NCBI RefSeq assembly: GCF_030930995.1 | Contig: NZ_CP133217.1 | Coordinates: forward strand, 3,648,001-3,712,000 | Origin: Thiothrix subterranea | GTDB taxonomy: Bacteria > Pseudomonadota > Gammaproteobacteria > Thiotrichales > Thiotrichaceae | Reading direction: 5' to 3' | Length of the DNA: 64,000 nucleotides | Shown: positions 48,797 to 57,588 of the stretch, piece after piece | Layout: each line of letters begins with the position of its first letter | How positions within the stretch are numbered: the first letter of the stretch is position 1 | Notes under the pieces: generated by a model | The model's database searches: none | Seen by the model: only the letters and a program-made list of their open reading frames with translations | What the model was told of the DNA's origin: nothing | Program-made: the position numbers and the translations under genes

Positions 48797-49465
48797 TTAC
48801 ACTTCACTCCACATCCGTAGCAAATTAATGTGCACGGTGCTGATACTGGCAGCCTCATCTGACTGGGGTAACTTTGCTATCACGCCTTCGCGGGCTTTGG
48901 CCAATTGGTAGAGCAACTCACGCTGCTGCGGGTCTTTCACCAAGCTTTGCGCCCACGTCACCGCCACTAAACGGATACCTTTGGTCACTTCCGCGACTTT
49001 GTGCCAACTGCCGGAATCATACACCACCGCATCACCGGCTTCCCCGCGTATTTTTTCTTCCCCATAAGCGGTACGGATGACGATTTCGCCACCTTCATAA
49101 TCGTCGTTAAGAAAAACGGTGGTGGACACATCGGTACGGTAACGCCCCGACATTGGCCCCATGACCGGATCGTCTACGTGGAAACCATACGTCATCCCCG
49201 GCAAATAACGTGCATAGAACGCCGTCGCCACCCGTAACGGCATCACCGCCGCCTGATATTCCGAGTGTTGCACCAGCGGCGACATCACCAGCGCATTCAA
49301 ACGCCGATGCAAGGGACTATTCGGGGAAAGCTCTTGGTTATACTTCACCTTTGCCGCCTCCATACCTGCCGAAAAGCGCCCATCCACGAATTCACCCGTG
49401 GCAAGCAATTCCTGCACTTCTTTCACACGTTGCGCATCAAGGACATTTTTAATCAGTAATAGCAT
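48797..49465 (-). CDS. PKHD-type Fe2+-dependent hydroxylase (PiuC/YbiX-like)
   Basis: The 222-residue protein is a 2-oxoglutarate/Fe(II) dioxygenase of the PiuC/YbiX family. The iron ligands are in TYGFHVDDPVMGP (HxD) and GSWHKVAEVTKG (second His), and GIRLVAVTW provides the 2-oxoglutarate arginine. Related genes often associate with iron uptake; none is visible here. The ATG at 49465 (MLLLIKNVLDAQ) follows GGAAA; a longer frame to 49537 is not supported. Confidence 0.9.
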   Translation of the reverse strand: MLLLIKNVLDAQRVKEVQELLATGEFVDGRFSAGMEAAKVKYNQELSPNSPLHRRLNALVMSPLVQHSEYQAAVMPLRVATAFYARYLPGMTYGFHVDDPVMGPMSGRYRTDVSTTVFLNDDYEGGEIVIRTAYGEEKIRGEAGDAVVYDSGSWHKVAEVTKGIRLVAVTWAQSLVKDPQQRELLYQLAKAREGVIAKLPQSDEAASISTVHINLLRMWSEV

Positions 49466-49531
49466 GGCATTTCCTTTCAAAGCCGGAATCGGGTAATCTG
49501 CCCACCAGACAGAAGCATAGGTTAAAGAGTG

Positions 49532-49849
49532 ATGCAATTACGGATACAAATCAACGACACCACACGCGATATTGACGTGCCGGATTTTATGTTGGCAGAA
49601 GGCGAAGACTTTTTCGCGCAGATGGATCAGGACATGAATAAAGGCTACCAAATGAGCCGCAAGTGGGTCGACAAGCCGGATCAAGAACAACGGTGCCAAA
49701 TTGTGGCGGATAAAATTCTGACGGCACTTTCCAATGGCAATCAAAAAAGCGGGACGCTAATGGCAGCCTACATCCTCAAGCGGATGCCGCAAGTACGCGA
49801 AATCCACATGAATACCGAAGGCGATATGCTAGGGCATGAACTGGTCTGA
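49532..49849 (+). CDS. Hypothetical protein, 105 aa
   Basis: I do not recognise this protein. It starts MQLRIQINDTTRDIDVPDFM and reads as a small alpha/beta protein with charged helices; no signal peptide. A GTG one codon upstream is an alternative start. It is convergent with soxA (6-base gap between stops) and divergent from the PiuC-like gene. Coding appearance is good. No function is assigned. Confidence 0.7.
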   Translation: MQLRIQINDTTRDIDVPDFMLAEGEDFFAQMDQDMNKGYQMSRKWVDKPDQEQRCQIVADKILTALSNGNQKSGTLMAAYILKRMPQVREIHMNTEGDMLGHELV

Positions 49850-49855
49850 ACTGTC

Positions 49856-50609
49856 TCAATACCTAATGGCAGGCGTTTCAATCTTCAACCCATTGGAACG
49901 CGCCATAATATACGCCCCCAACAACTTACTTTCTTCCGCATCCGGCGCAAACGGCTCGGCACGCATCAACACCAAACATTGCTTAATCCGCAAGTCGAGG
50001 TTGGCCATTTCGCCAGTATCCAAACGGTAAGCAGGAAAACCGTTGCCCTGCCCCTGACTAATCTTTTGCCCGCGAATAAATTGCCCAGGATAACTGTCAT
50101 GGCAATGAGCGCACGACATATCAATCAAACCAAAGCGTATGTGGTAAAGTTCCTCGCCTTTTTTCAGCAAATCCGCCATTTCGCCATCGGTTTGCACATT
50201 CACCGGCTCACCAACCGCCAGATGACGCACCAACGTTTCCAAGGCAATCAATTCAGCAGAATAGGCTGGCAATGGCGTTTCGCCCGACTGCTTTTCACGG
50301 CAAATATTGATGCGATCATCCAACCGCACAATGCCGCCCAAAGCTTTATCGTAAATCGGGTAACGGGCAAGGTTTTTCACATCCAGCTTTTCACCCGTTT
50401 CACCGTGGCAACTGGCGCACGATTTGCCTGAAGCGGGTGACTGATTAAACAGCTCACGCCCTTGCTCGACCGCAATAAAGCCGGTGTTTTCGACCTCATC
50501 ATCTTGCATGGCACGGGTTTCTTCCTTAACGAACTCATACCCCGACTTAGCGGGCTTAGGCGCTTCTGCTAAGGCATTGCCAACGCTTGCCAGCAGCAAA
50601 CCACTCACC
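49856..50609 (-). CDS. soxA: Sulfur oxidation diheme cytochrome SoxA, exon 2
   Basis: SoxA with SoxX forms the cytochrome that attaches thiosulfate to SoxY. This part covers all of the mature protein: two CxxCH heme motifs (KSCASCHGETGE and MSCAHCHDSYPG), a conserved RINICREKQ, and the active-site cysteine in LDLRIKQCLVLMRAEPF. The first nine codons lie 1.9 kb upstream at 52539-52564, before a group II intron. Joined, they give 259 residues with a normal signal peptide (MITRTLSRLVSGLLLASVGN...). Without splicing, only a TTG at 50611 could start translation, giving a signal peptide without its basic N-terminus. Confidence 0.9.
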
Positions 50610-50645
50610 AATCGGGTAGCCGGAGGTTTCTAACCCCCAGCCCCC

Positions 50646-50681
50646 ACACCACCCTGCGTGCGGCTCCGCACAGGGCGGTTC
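50646..50681 (-). ncRNA. Group II intron domain V
   Basis: The hairpin ACCGCCCTG ... CAGGGTGGT with inner stem TGCG-GAGC-CGCA and a CG bulge fits the catalytic domain V. It lies directly after the maturase stop and before domain VI. Confidence 0.75.
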
Positions 50682-50682
50682 A

Positions 50683-51947
50683 TCAGCCGTTGGGATAACG
50701 GCACTTGACCCATTGATCCTTGAGCGACACTAACCCTTGTTCCTTCAGCCAGCGATTCGACAGCCCCATTTGCATGGCCTTGGTCTTTGCCAGCCGGTAG
50801 TAGCCTTTGGAACTCAACCCGATGCTGACCGCCAACCGTTCCGGGACGCCCAGCTTGATCAGGTTGCGGATGCGGGTGCGCGGTTTCCGCCATTGCTTGA
50901 GGTAGCACATGCGGATTCTGCGCCGTATCCAGTAGTCCAGCCGTTCCACCGGGTCAAAGATGACCAGAGCAAAGTAGTTCATCCAGCCGGTGAGGTATTC
51001 CTTCAGCTTCCGGTAGCGGTATTCCCAACTGACGCCCCACGAGCGGTTGGTCAGTTGGCGAATACGGTGCTTGAAGGCTGCCAGACTCGCAGGACTCCAG
51101 ATAAGGTGGAGTCCCCGGAACTGGTAGCCGAGGAAGCAGAGTTCGTTCATCGGCAGGACGCTGCTTTTGTCGGCGTTGACCGGCAACTTGAGGGTTTGCA
51201 GAAAGGTTTCGACTTCAGTTTTGATGCGCTGCCCTTCTGCAAGGGTTTTTGCGCCAATCACGAAGTCGTCGGCGTAACGGGCGAACCGGTAGCCTTTACG
51301 TTCCAGAAACCGGTCAAGGTCGTCGAGCAGGATGTTTGCCAACAGTGGCGACAGTGGACCACCTTGGGGGACACCCCGTGGGGTGGCTTCGATGTTGCCG
51401 TGGTGGCTGACACCTGCCCGCAGGTATTTGCCGATCAGGGTAAGAACATGCGGGTCGTTGACCCGTTTGCCCAGCCGGTGCATCAGCAGGTCGTGGTCTA
51501 CGTTGTCGAAGAATTTCGACAGGTCGATGTCCACGGCGTAACGGTCGCCGCGCCGGATGAAGCCTTGTACCGCCCTGATGGCGTGGTGGGCTGAACGGTG
51601 CGGACGGAAGCCGTAGCTGTGTTCCGAGAAGCTGGGGTCAACCAACGGTTGCAGGCGTTGTACGATGGCTTGCTGGATCAGCCGGTCGTTGACGGTGGGA
51701 ATACCCAGCAAACGGACACCGCCGTTCGGTTTGGAATCTCTACCCGTCTGACTGGCTGCGGGCAATAATAACCCGCCAGCAACCCGCGCCGGATGTTTGC
51801 CCAGTGGGCTTTCGCCCAGTCCGGGTAGGCGTCCAGCGTGATGCCGTCGATGCCTGCGCTGCCCTTGTTCTGCCGCACATGTTTCCATGCCGGGTGCAGG
51901 TTGGTGGGCAACAAAATGTCATTCAGTAAGGTTTGTTCCATGTTCAT
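50683..51947 (-). pseudogene. ltrA: Group II intron reverse transcriptase/maturase, frameshifted
   Basis: The intron-encoded protein is about 420 residues in two frames. The first runs from 51947 (MNMEQTLLNDILL) through KHVRQNKGSAGIDGITLD to VRRVEIP. The second continues with PNGGVRLLGIPTVNDRLIQQA, GFRPHRSAHHAI, DIDLSKFFDNVDH, GVPQGGPLSPLL and FARYADDFVI (the YADD catalytic site), then a maturase domain. A single base is missing near 51730-51734 (expected CCAAAACCG or CCCAAACCG). No HNH endonuclease domain is present. Either the gene is broken or the read has an error in a short homopolymer. A broken maturase would need help in trans. Confidence 0.9.
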
Positions 51948-52538
51948 GGTTGCTCAATGGATGTTGTGGGAGGCTCGCTGCCACGTTGACCGCCTTTGGC
52001 ATCGCTGCCGCCAAGGTCAGGTGGGCTGCTCCTCCCCTGATGTTCCGGCCTTCACCGTGTCCCCGCCATTACGCCGGGCGTTGGGCTACTATGCCGTCTG
52101 CTGACTTCTGCTTAATCACGGTGAAGATTGCTCCCGCCGCGCTGCCGTTTGTCATCCGGTTCGCTCGCTGCTGGCGGATGACATGCCAGAACGCCCAGAC
52201 CTTTTCTATACCCGCGCCTGTACGGGTTCACGACGACCGCTGGTTAAGCAGATCTCCCCGAATAAGAACATGAACTGTCACTGCACAACCCCGTCATTTA
52301 CTGTATCTCGCGAACCACTGGATTTCGTGACCTTGTGCCCACTCATCCCTGAGACTCAGCCTTGTATGACGTTTCTGTCCGTAGGCTCGCAGTTTTGCGC
52401 TTCGGCTTCCTTCCCACCAGCCCTCGCGGGGTGGCAGTTGCCGTCGGCTAGTAGTTATGCCGCTCTGAAAGCCAGAACGGTGGGTTCTCCTACAGGGGAC
52501 TTGCACCCCATGAGTTCATGCCCATGTCGGGCGTACAC

Positions 52539-52564
52539 AAGCGTGATAACGTGCGTGTAATCAT
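52539..52564 (-). CDS. soxA: SoxA exon 1 (start codon and signal-peptide n-region)
   Basis: ATG at 52564-52562 overlaps the soxX TGA by 4 bases type ATGA. It reads MITRTLSR plus TT, which joins G at 50609 to make Leu. This gives the basic n-region (two Arg) of the SoxA signal peptide. Without it, exon 2 lacks a normal start. The reconstruction is mine from the sequence. Confidence 0.8.
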
Positions 52565-53031
52565 TTGAGTGTTACCAAGTAAGCGATGACATCTTCCACA
52601 TCCTGAGCAGCGAGGAAGGTTCTGCCCTCGTACCCCTTGCCGGGGCGATTAATCAGGCTGGGGTCACGGTAAAAACCCGGCATAATCGAATTCGGATTCA
52701 AATGGCGCGAATCCACCACCCGCAAGCGCAATTGCGGCTCTGCCAAGCGCTTGGCAATGCCGGATAAGGGCGGAGCAATCGTGCCGTAAGCTTCCACGCC
52801 CTTAATCGGCAATTCGTGACAGGCTAAACAATTCCCGCGAGCCGCATCCGCAACGACTTTCTCGCCACGTAGCGCCTCGCCTTTTAAACCGCACAACGGC
52901 GCTGGAATTGAATAATTGACCATCTCCCATTTGCAATACGCTTCGGGCGGGGGCGGAACACCCTCAGCTTCCGCCGCCAAACCGGGTGTCGTTGCAAATA
53001 GCAGGAAAATTAAGGTGTTTACAGTTTTCAT
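52561..53031 (-). CDS. soxX: Sulfur oxidation cytochrome SoxX
   Basis: SoxX is the monoheme partner of SoxA. The 156-residue protein starts with a signal peptide (MKTVNTLIFLLFATTPGLAA), has the heme motif RGNCLACHELP, and the likely axial Met in NPNSIMPGFYRDP. An extra N-terminal part with two cysteines (YCKWEM, PLCGLKG) probably forms a disulfide. Its stop overlaps the soxA start. No soxYZ or soxB are in the window. Confidence 0.93.
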   Translation of the reverse strand: MKTVNTLIFLLFATTPGLAAEAEGVPPPPEAYCKWEMVNYSIPAPLCGLKGEALRGEKVVADAARGNCLACHELPIKGVEAYGTIAPPLSGIAKRLAEPQLRLRVVDSRHLNPNSIMPGFYRDPSLINRPGKGYEGRTFLAAQDVEDVIAYLVTLK

Positions 53032-53085
53032 TGCGCTATTCTATGCCTCTGCGCCCAAACAAACTTGATTTAAATCAAAATAAGT

Positions 53086-53664
53086 TTAGGAGAAAATAAT
53101 CCATGTGGTGGCAATGTATTTCACCCCCGACTGCATCAATCCGGCACGGTGTTCATGCGTCCAAAACGGGGGAAATAATACCAACTTGCCTTTCTCTGGC
53201 TGCACACTGAGTTGCTGGAATAGGAAATCGGTCGACCCGCCAGCCTCTACTGGCACATCATTCAAATACCACAACGCCACCAATTGGCGCATCGCAAACT
53301 GATGGCTGCCGCCGTCAATGTGCCAGTGGTAATACTCGCCCGGCTGATAACGTTGCAAGTTATAGCCCATGTCTTTAAACGGGCCTTTGAAATACGGAAA
53401 CATTTCGCGGAATTCCCGCAACGCCAACGCCAGCGAACGGTGCAAATTATTATCCACATCTTTCCAATGCGGCTTATCATCGCCGCTCACGAAAATATCG
53501 GTGGTTTTCTTCACGCTTTGGTTGCTGCCCATATCCTGACCGATACGCCCCGCGTATTGATCCGCCAGATTCTGCTCGAAACGTGCCACCATGTTGTCAC
53601 ACAAAAATCCCGGCAACGCATCGCGCTGTTCAAAAATAAACGAATTCGGCGCTAATTCACGCAT
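53086..53664 (-). CDS. 2-oxoglutarate/Fe(II) oxygenase family protein
   Basis: The 192-residue protein has the P4H-like double-stranded helix pattern: EYYHWHIDGGSHQ gives the HxD iron ligands, PPFWTHEHRAGL the distal His, and the YIATTW end a strand. It starts MRELAPNSFIFEQRDALPG. The substrate is unknown; prolyl or ribosomal oxygenase-like function is possible. It is 54 bases upstream of soxX and may share its promoter region. Confidence 0.85.
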   Translation of the reverse strand: MRELAPNSFIFEQRDALPGFLCDNMVARFEQNLADQYAGRIGQDMGSNQSVKKTTDIFVSGDDKPHWKDVDNNLHRSLALALREFREMFPYFKGPFKDMGYNLQRYQPGEYYHWHIDGGSHQFAMRQLVALWYLNDVPVEAGGSTDFLFQQLSVQPEKGKLVLFPPFWTHEHRAGLMQSGVKYIATTWIIFS

Positions 53665-53691
53665 AACACAACCTATTCATACACTTGGGAA

Positions 53692-54894
53692 TCATCCCCA
53701 AACTTTACGCGACTCTGCCCGCCCCTGCCACCGATATAACCACACACTGCACCCCAACGTCAGGCTATAAACCAACAACGACCCCACCACAATGCCCAAC
53801 CAGCCTTCCCATGCCCAAAAGGGCGCAAGCACAAACCCGCCCACACTCGCCCCCATGTAATAAAACACCAAATACAACGACGACGCACTCGCCCGCGCCT
53901 GCAACGCATGGTGACTAACCCAACTACTTGCCAGCGAATGTGTCAAGAAAAAGCCCAAACTGCTCACCATAAACCCCCACACAATCGCATACAGGTGCGG
54001 AATCAACGTCAACAACGTGCCGCCCATCAACAACACAATCCCCAAACCCATCCCCACAGGCGCGGAAAAATACTGCGTCACCCGCCCCGACAACGCCGCC
54101 GCCAACGTGCCGCTCAAATACGTCAAAAACAGCAAACCCAGCGCGTGCGGCGACAAATGATACGGCGCAGCCGCCAATACAAACGTAATGTAACTGTACT
54201 GATTCAGGAAAATCATAAAGTTACCGCCCGCAATCAAAAACGCCACCAGCAATACCGGATTACGCAAATGCCCGCCCATATCCCGCGCAATGTGTAGCGG
54301 GTGCAACGGCTTCGGGTGAAAATTCTGTGACTTCGGCAATAGCCACACAAACACCGCTAACAACACCGCACTCAACACCCCCATTGCGCCAAATGCCGCC
54401 GCCCAGCCGAAATGTTCCCCCACAAAACCACCCACCATGCGCCCCGTCACTCCGCCGAGACTGTTCGCACTGATGTACACCCCCACCGCCAATACCACCG
54501 CTTTGCGGGTAAATTCATCGCCCATGTACGCAATGGCAATCGCAGGCAACCCGCCCAAAAACAAACCCTGCAACCCACGCAACACCAGCAAACTCGTGTA
54601 ACTTTCCACCTGCGACAACGCCAACGTCGTCAACACTGCACCCGCCATCGTCACCACCATAATCGGTTTACGCCCAATCGCATCCGACAACGGCCCATAC
54701 ACCAGCAACGACAAACCCAGCGTCAAAATGGTAATCGTCAAACTCCAACTTGCCTCCAATTCCGTCAATTGAAATTGCTGCGCAAACGTCGGCAACAACG
54801 ACTGCACCACATGCAAGTTGGCAAAAATCATCGCCGAACCCAGGCACAACGCCAACGTCGCAGCACGAAAAGCACGGGTATTCGCTTCAATCAT
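53692..54894 (-). CDS. MFS transporter
   Basis: The 400-residue protein has 12 predicted helices and MFS loops, such as LVYGPLSDAIGRKPIMV (motif A) after helix 2. It resembles the drug/metabolite antiporter families (YnfM-like), with MSSL... type second half. Substrate is unknown. GC-rich coding and frequent CCC/GCC codons differ little from neighbours. It is divergent from the J-domain-like gene. Confidence 0.85.
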   Translation of the reverse strand: MIEANTRAFRAATLALCLGSAMIFANLHVVQSLLPTFAQQFQLTELEASWSLTITILTLGLSLLVYGPLSDAIGRKPIMVVTMAGAVLTTLALSQVESYTSLLVLRGLQGLFLGGLPAIAIAYMGDEFTRKAVVLAVGVYISANSLGGVTGRMVGGFVGEHFGWAAAFGAMGVLSAVLLAVFVWLLPKSQNFHPKPLHPLHIARDMGGHLRNPVLLVAFLIAGGNFMIFLNQYSYITFVLAAAPYHLSPHALGLLFLTYLSGTLAAALSGRVTQYFSAPVGMGLGIVLLMGGTLLTLIPHLYAIVWGFMVSSLGFFLTHSLASSWVSHHALQARASASSLYLVFYYMGASVGGFVLAPFWAWEGWLGIVVGSLLVYSLTLGCSVWLYRWQGRAESRKVWG

Positions 54895-54981
54895 CGCAAT
54901 CTCCTGAATTTCTCCACAGCATACTGGAACAAAGCCGCACCTAATGCCACACTAACCGCAAAACCCTGTCAGGAAGACCCC

Positions 54982-56124
54982 ATGCCTACGACAAAAGTTG
55001 TCCATATCAAAACCGCGCCCGCACAAGCCGTATTGTCACCTGCGCAAAAGAAATTCAACACCCTGATTAAAAAAATCGACGCGCAAAAACAACTGCTTGC
55101 AGAATGGCAGGAAACCTTCGAGCGTTGCCGCACCGATGCCGTCGACAAATTAGAACCGTTAAAGCAAAGCATGAAGGAACAGCAAACGGCAATGGCGCAC
55201 CTGCTGGATCAGCAATTCACCGCCAATAAATTCACCAAAAACCAACAAGAAAAACTCACGCATCTTATCGTGGAACTCTGTGAAGAATTGCTACGCAGCG
55301 GTGACAACGACGAGTTAAAAGCCATGTATAACAAATACACCGCCAGCGACTACGATACCGAAGCGGAAGAAGAACAAATGATGGCAAACGAGTTCATGAA
55401 ATCCATGCTCGAAAACGAATTCGGTGTAACCTTAGACGATGATGACTTCGACCTGACAAACCCGCAGGCAACCGCCGAACGCCTCGCCGAAAAGGTCAAA
55501 CAGCGCGAAGCCGAGGCAGAAGCCGCTGCTGCTGCCCGCCCCCAACGCAAAAAATCCGCCAAACAACTGGCAAAAGAAGCCAAGGATGCGGAAGAAGCCG
55601 CCAATGTCAGCAAATCCATCCAAGCCGTTTACCGCCAACTCACCAGTGCCTTGCACCCCGACCGCGAGCAAGACCCGGTAGAACGCGAACGCAAAACCGA
55701 ACTGATGCAGCAAGTGACCGTCGCTTACGGCAATAAAGATTTGCTGAAACTGCTGGAATTACAACTCGCGGTTGAGCAAATCGACCAAAGCAAACTCGGC
55801 AGCCTGAGTGCCGAACGTCTCAAGCATTACAACAAAATCCTCAGTGACCAACTGGCTGAATTACAAGAAGAAGTCATGTTCAAAGAAGACCAAATCCGCA
55901 TGATGGTGCAGATTCCACCGTTTGAACCGCTTTCCCCCAAACGCCTAGCGATGTTACTCAAGCAAGACATTCAAACGATGCAGGCAGAAATTAAACGTAT
56001 CCAGCAAGATCTGCGGCTGTTTAAGGATGTGAAAAATCTTAAAGCATGGTTGAAAAACGTGCGCTTACCAGAACCAGAATTTGAGTTTGATCCGTTTTTT
56101 GATGGATTTCCGCCGTTTCGTTAA
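54982..56124 (+). CDS. J-domain-like coiled-coil protein, 380 aa
   Basis: The protein is acidic and helical, with long coiled-coil parts before and after a J-domain-like centre. That centre holds IQAVYRQLTSALHPDREQD with the HPD motif at about residue 230, suggesting binding to an Hsp70 (DnaK). N-terminal coiled-coil is at about 30-120. The C-terminal end FDPFFDGFPPFR is repeated in a gene remnant at 58290-58391. I chose ATG 54982 (MPTTKVVHIKTAP) with GGAAG upstream. The open frame extending to 54412 overlaps the MFS gene and is not real. Function unknown. Confidence 0.8.
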   Translation: MPTTKVVHIKTAPAQAVLSPAQKKFNTLIKKIDAQKQLLAEWQETFERCRTDAVDKLEPLKQSMKEQQTAMAHLLDQQFTANKFTKNQQEKLTHLIVELCEELLRSGDNDELKAMYNKYTASDYDTEAEEEQMMANEFMKSMLENEFGVTLDDDDFDLTNPQATAERLAEKVKQREAEAEAAAAARPQRKKSAKQLAKEAKDAEEAANVSKSIQAVYRQLTSALHPDREQDPVERERKTELMQQVTVAYGNKDLLKLLELQLAVEQIDQSKLGSLSAERLKHYNKILSDQLAELQEEVMFKEDQIRMMVQIPPFEPLSPKRLAMLLKQDIQTMQAEIKRIQQDLRLFKDVKNLKAWLKNVRLPEPEFEFDPFFDGFPPFR

Positions 56125-56140
56125 TCATGAGTCACCCGCA

Positions 56141-56464
56141 ATGATCCGCGCCCTCTTCATCTGTACCCAAAACCGCTTGCGCAGCCCGACCGCTGAACAG
56201 GTTTTTTCTACGTGGGCGAATGTGGAAACGGATTCTGCGGGGCTGGGCAATGATGCCGACGTGCGCCTATCTGTTGAGCAAATCGAGTGGGCAACGCTGA
56301 TTTTCGTGATGGAAAAAACCCACCGCAACAAGCTGTCAAAGCAGTTTAAGGCTCACCTGAATGGCAAGCGGGTTATTTGTTTGGATATTCCTGATGATTA
56401 CGACTATATGCAGCCGGAATTGATTCGGCTCCTGGAAGCGAAGGTTCGGGCGTTTCTCAGTTAA
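56141..56464 (+). CDS. Low-molecular-weight protein tyrosine phosphatase family protein
   Basis: The 107-residue protein begins MIRALFICTQNRLRSPTAEQVF, with a P loop of C8-x5-R14-S. This matches the LMW phosphatase fold, though it is shorter than classical members (about 150). A DxP acid site is represented by CLDIPDDYDYM. It may dephosphorylate tyrosine or arginine, or have lost activity. It starts 16 bases after the J-domain-like gene. Confidence 0.8.
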   Translation: MIRALFICTQNRLRSPTAEQVFSTWANVETDSAGLGNDADVRLSVEQIEWATLIFVMEKTHRNKLSKQFKAHLNGKRVICLDIPDDYDYMQPELIRLLEAKVRAFLS

Positions 56465-56640
56465 AAGTCGGAAGGATCAGCGATTACGGCAAAGCGACGA
56501 GAGATGCGGTTGTCGGTCTCGAATACGGTGTCCGCGTCACTGTCTGGGGTGGCGGTATTGTGGGCGTAAGAGCCGAAATAGCCTAAAGCGCGTAGGCTGT
56601 ATTCCGCGCCGTGCTGTTGTTTGAAGGCAGACAGCAAAGC
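56465..56640 (-). pseudogene. Remnant of an mntA-hepT pair (internal deletion)
   Basis: Read on the minus strand, this fuses the first half of MntA (LLSAFKQQHGAEYSLRALGY and GSYAHNTATPDSD) directly to a piece of HepT (RISRRFAVIADPSDF) and then a stop. The same sequences, intact, are at 59533-59844 and 59426-59540. The second catalytic Asp is changed (DADTVFE instead of DVDIVFE). It has no start codon and adjoins the rpn stop. Confidence 0.8.
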
Positions 56641-57492
56641 CTAGTGCTGAACCCGCAGCTTCTGGAGTTCTTCCACAGACAAACCAGCAATGCGGGCAAT
56701 ATCTGCCTCAGCGATAACCCCCAACTGCAACAGACCACGGGCAACCTCTTGGGCTTTCTTTAACTCCCCCTCCAATCTGCCTTTCTCGATACCTTTCTCG
56801 ATACCCTTTTCGATACCATCCCTCATGCCCCAGCTATAGGAGGCAAATTTGGTTACGTCTACTTGTGTCAACATTTGTTCAGCCTCTTTGATGTTGGGTT
56901 GCAAGTCGCGGTTTTCAGCAAGGGTTTCGAGCATCTCGAAGTAGTTGCGGAAGCCGCTTTCGTCGTCGCCCATGAGTTCGCGCAGGCGCAGCACGATGTG
57001 GTTAACCACTTCCTGCACAGGTTTACCACGGAAATCACATAAAATCGCCAATACCAGCGCGTCGGGCGTATCTTGTGCCAGCAGGATGCTGCAATCGACA
57101 GTATGCATGTCGAGCAGGGCATAGTGGTAGGTGAACGCTGGGGCGGCAAAATAGTCCGGCATGGTCAGGCGTTCTTTACCGATGTAGATTAAGTGCTGAT
57201 GCACCGCTTCTTTCGGGTAAGCAAGCTGGATGTCGGTGAAATAACGCAACATCCGCAACGGCATGGTGCTGTCGTTCTGATTTTGGATTTCGATGTGCAG
57301 GATGAAGTTTTCACCGTCGGCTTGGCGGCACATCCGTGCCACTAGGTCGGCGCGACGTTGCTCTACCCGTTGCTGTTCGGTGTCGAGCAGTTCCACGGCA
57401 TCCATATCCACGCCTAAGCCTAACAGCAGATTGGCGATGTCTGCTGCCAAATGACCTAGCACTGATTTACTGATGATGTCTTTGTTTCCCAT
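56641..57492 (-). CDS. Rpn family recombination-promoting nuclease (PD-(D/E)XK)
   Basis: The 283-residue protein resembles the Rpn/YhgA-like transposase family. The nuclease core has DLVARMCRQ (Asp) and FILHIEIQNQND with an E-x-Q motif, then MPLRMLRYFTDIQLAYP. The C-terminal part has three IEKG repeats, probably a coiled coil. I chose ATG 57492 (MGNKDIISKSV); upstream codons look non-coding. A broken copy is at 59989-60339. Confidence 0.85.
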   Translation of the reverse strand: MGNKDIISKSVLGHLAADIANLLLGLGVDMDAVELLDTEQQRVEQRRADLVARMCRQADGENFILHIEIQNQNDSTMPLRMLRYFTDIQLAYPKEAVHQHLIYIGKERLTMPDYFAAPAFTYHYALLDMHTVDCSILLAQDTPDALVLAILCDFRGKPVQEVVNHIVLRLRELMGDDESGFRNYFEMLETLAENRDLQPNIKEAEQMLTQVDVTKFASYSWGMRDGIEKGIEKGIEKGRLEGELKKAQEVARGLLQLGVIAEADIARIAGLSVEELQKLRVQH

Positions 57493-57588
57493 GCAGGAAG
57501 TATAGCATTCTGCGCGGCGCGGGTGCAGCACATCACCGCTAAACAAAAATCACCGACAGGTGCGGGGTTAATAACAGGTAATTGGTTA

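Larger units (their letters stand above)
50610..52538 (-). mobile_element. Group II intron (class C-like) inserted in soxA
   Basis: A 1,929-bp element lies between soxA codons 8 and 9/10. Its 5' end GTGTACGCC resembles the GUGYG start of group II introns. It encodes a reverse transcriptase/maturase, and a domain V candidate (50646-50681) follows the gene, with an ACCGCCCTG/CAGGGTGGT stem that keeps the central G-U pair and a CGC triad as in class C, and a GAGC loop. Domain VI follows and the intron ends near CCCGATT. These ends are placed by restoring the soxA reading frame. No target duplication is expected or seen. Confidence 0.85.

Noticed and set aside
50611-50611. TTG start giving a 251-residue SoxA
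   Set aside because: It lacks the basic n-region and overlaps the intron end; joining to codons at 52564 gives a complete signal peptide.
50737-51594. 285-codon frame antisense to the intron maturase
   Set aside because: Antisense shadow of the reverse transcriptase with no recognisable domain.
54412-54981. 570-codon version of the J-domain-like protein
   Set aside because: The extra 190 codons run antisense to the MFS gene, are rich in His, Gln and Arg, and lack a start site; ATG 54982 has a ribosome binding site.
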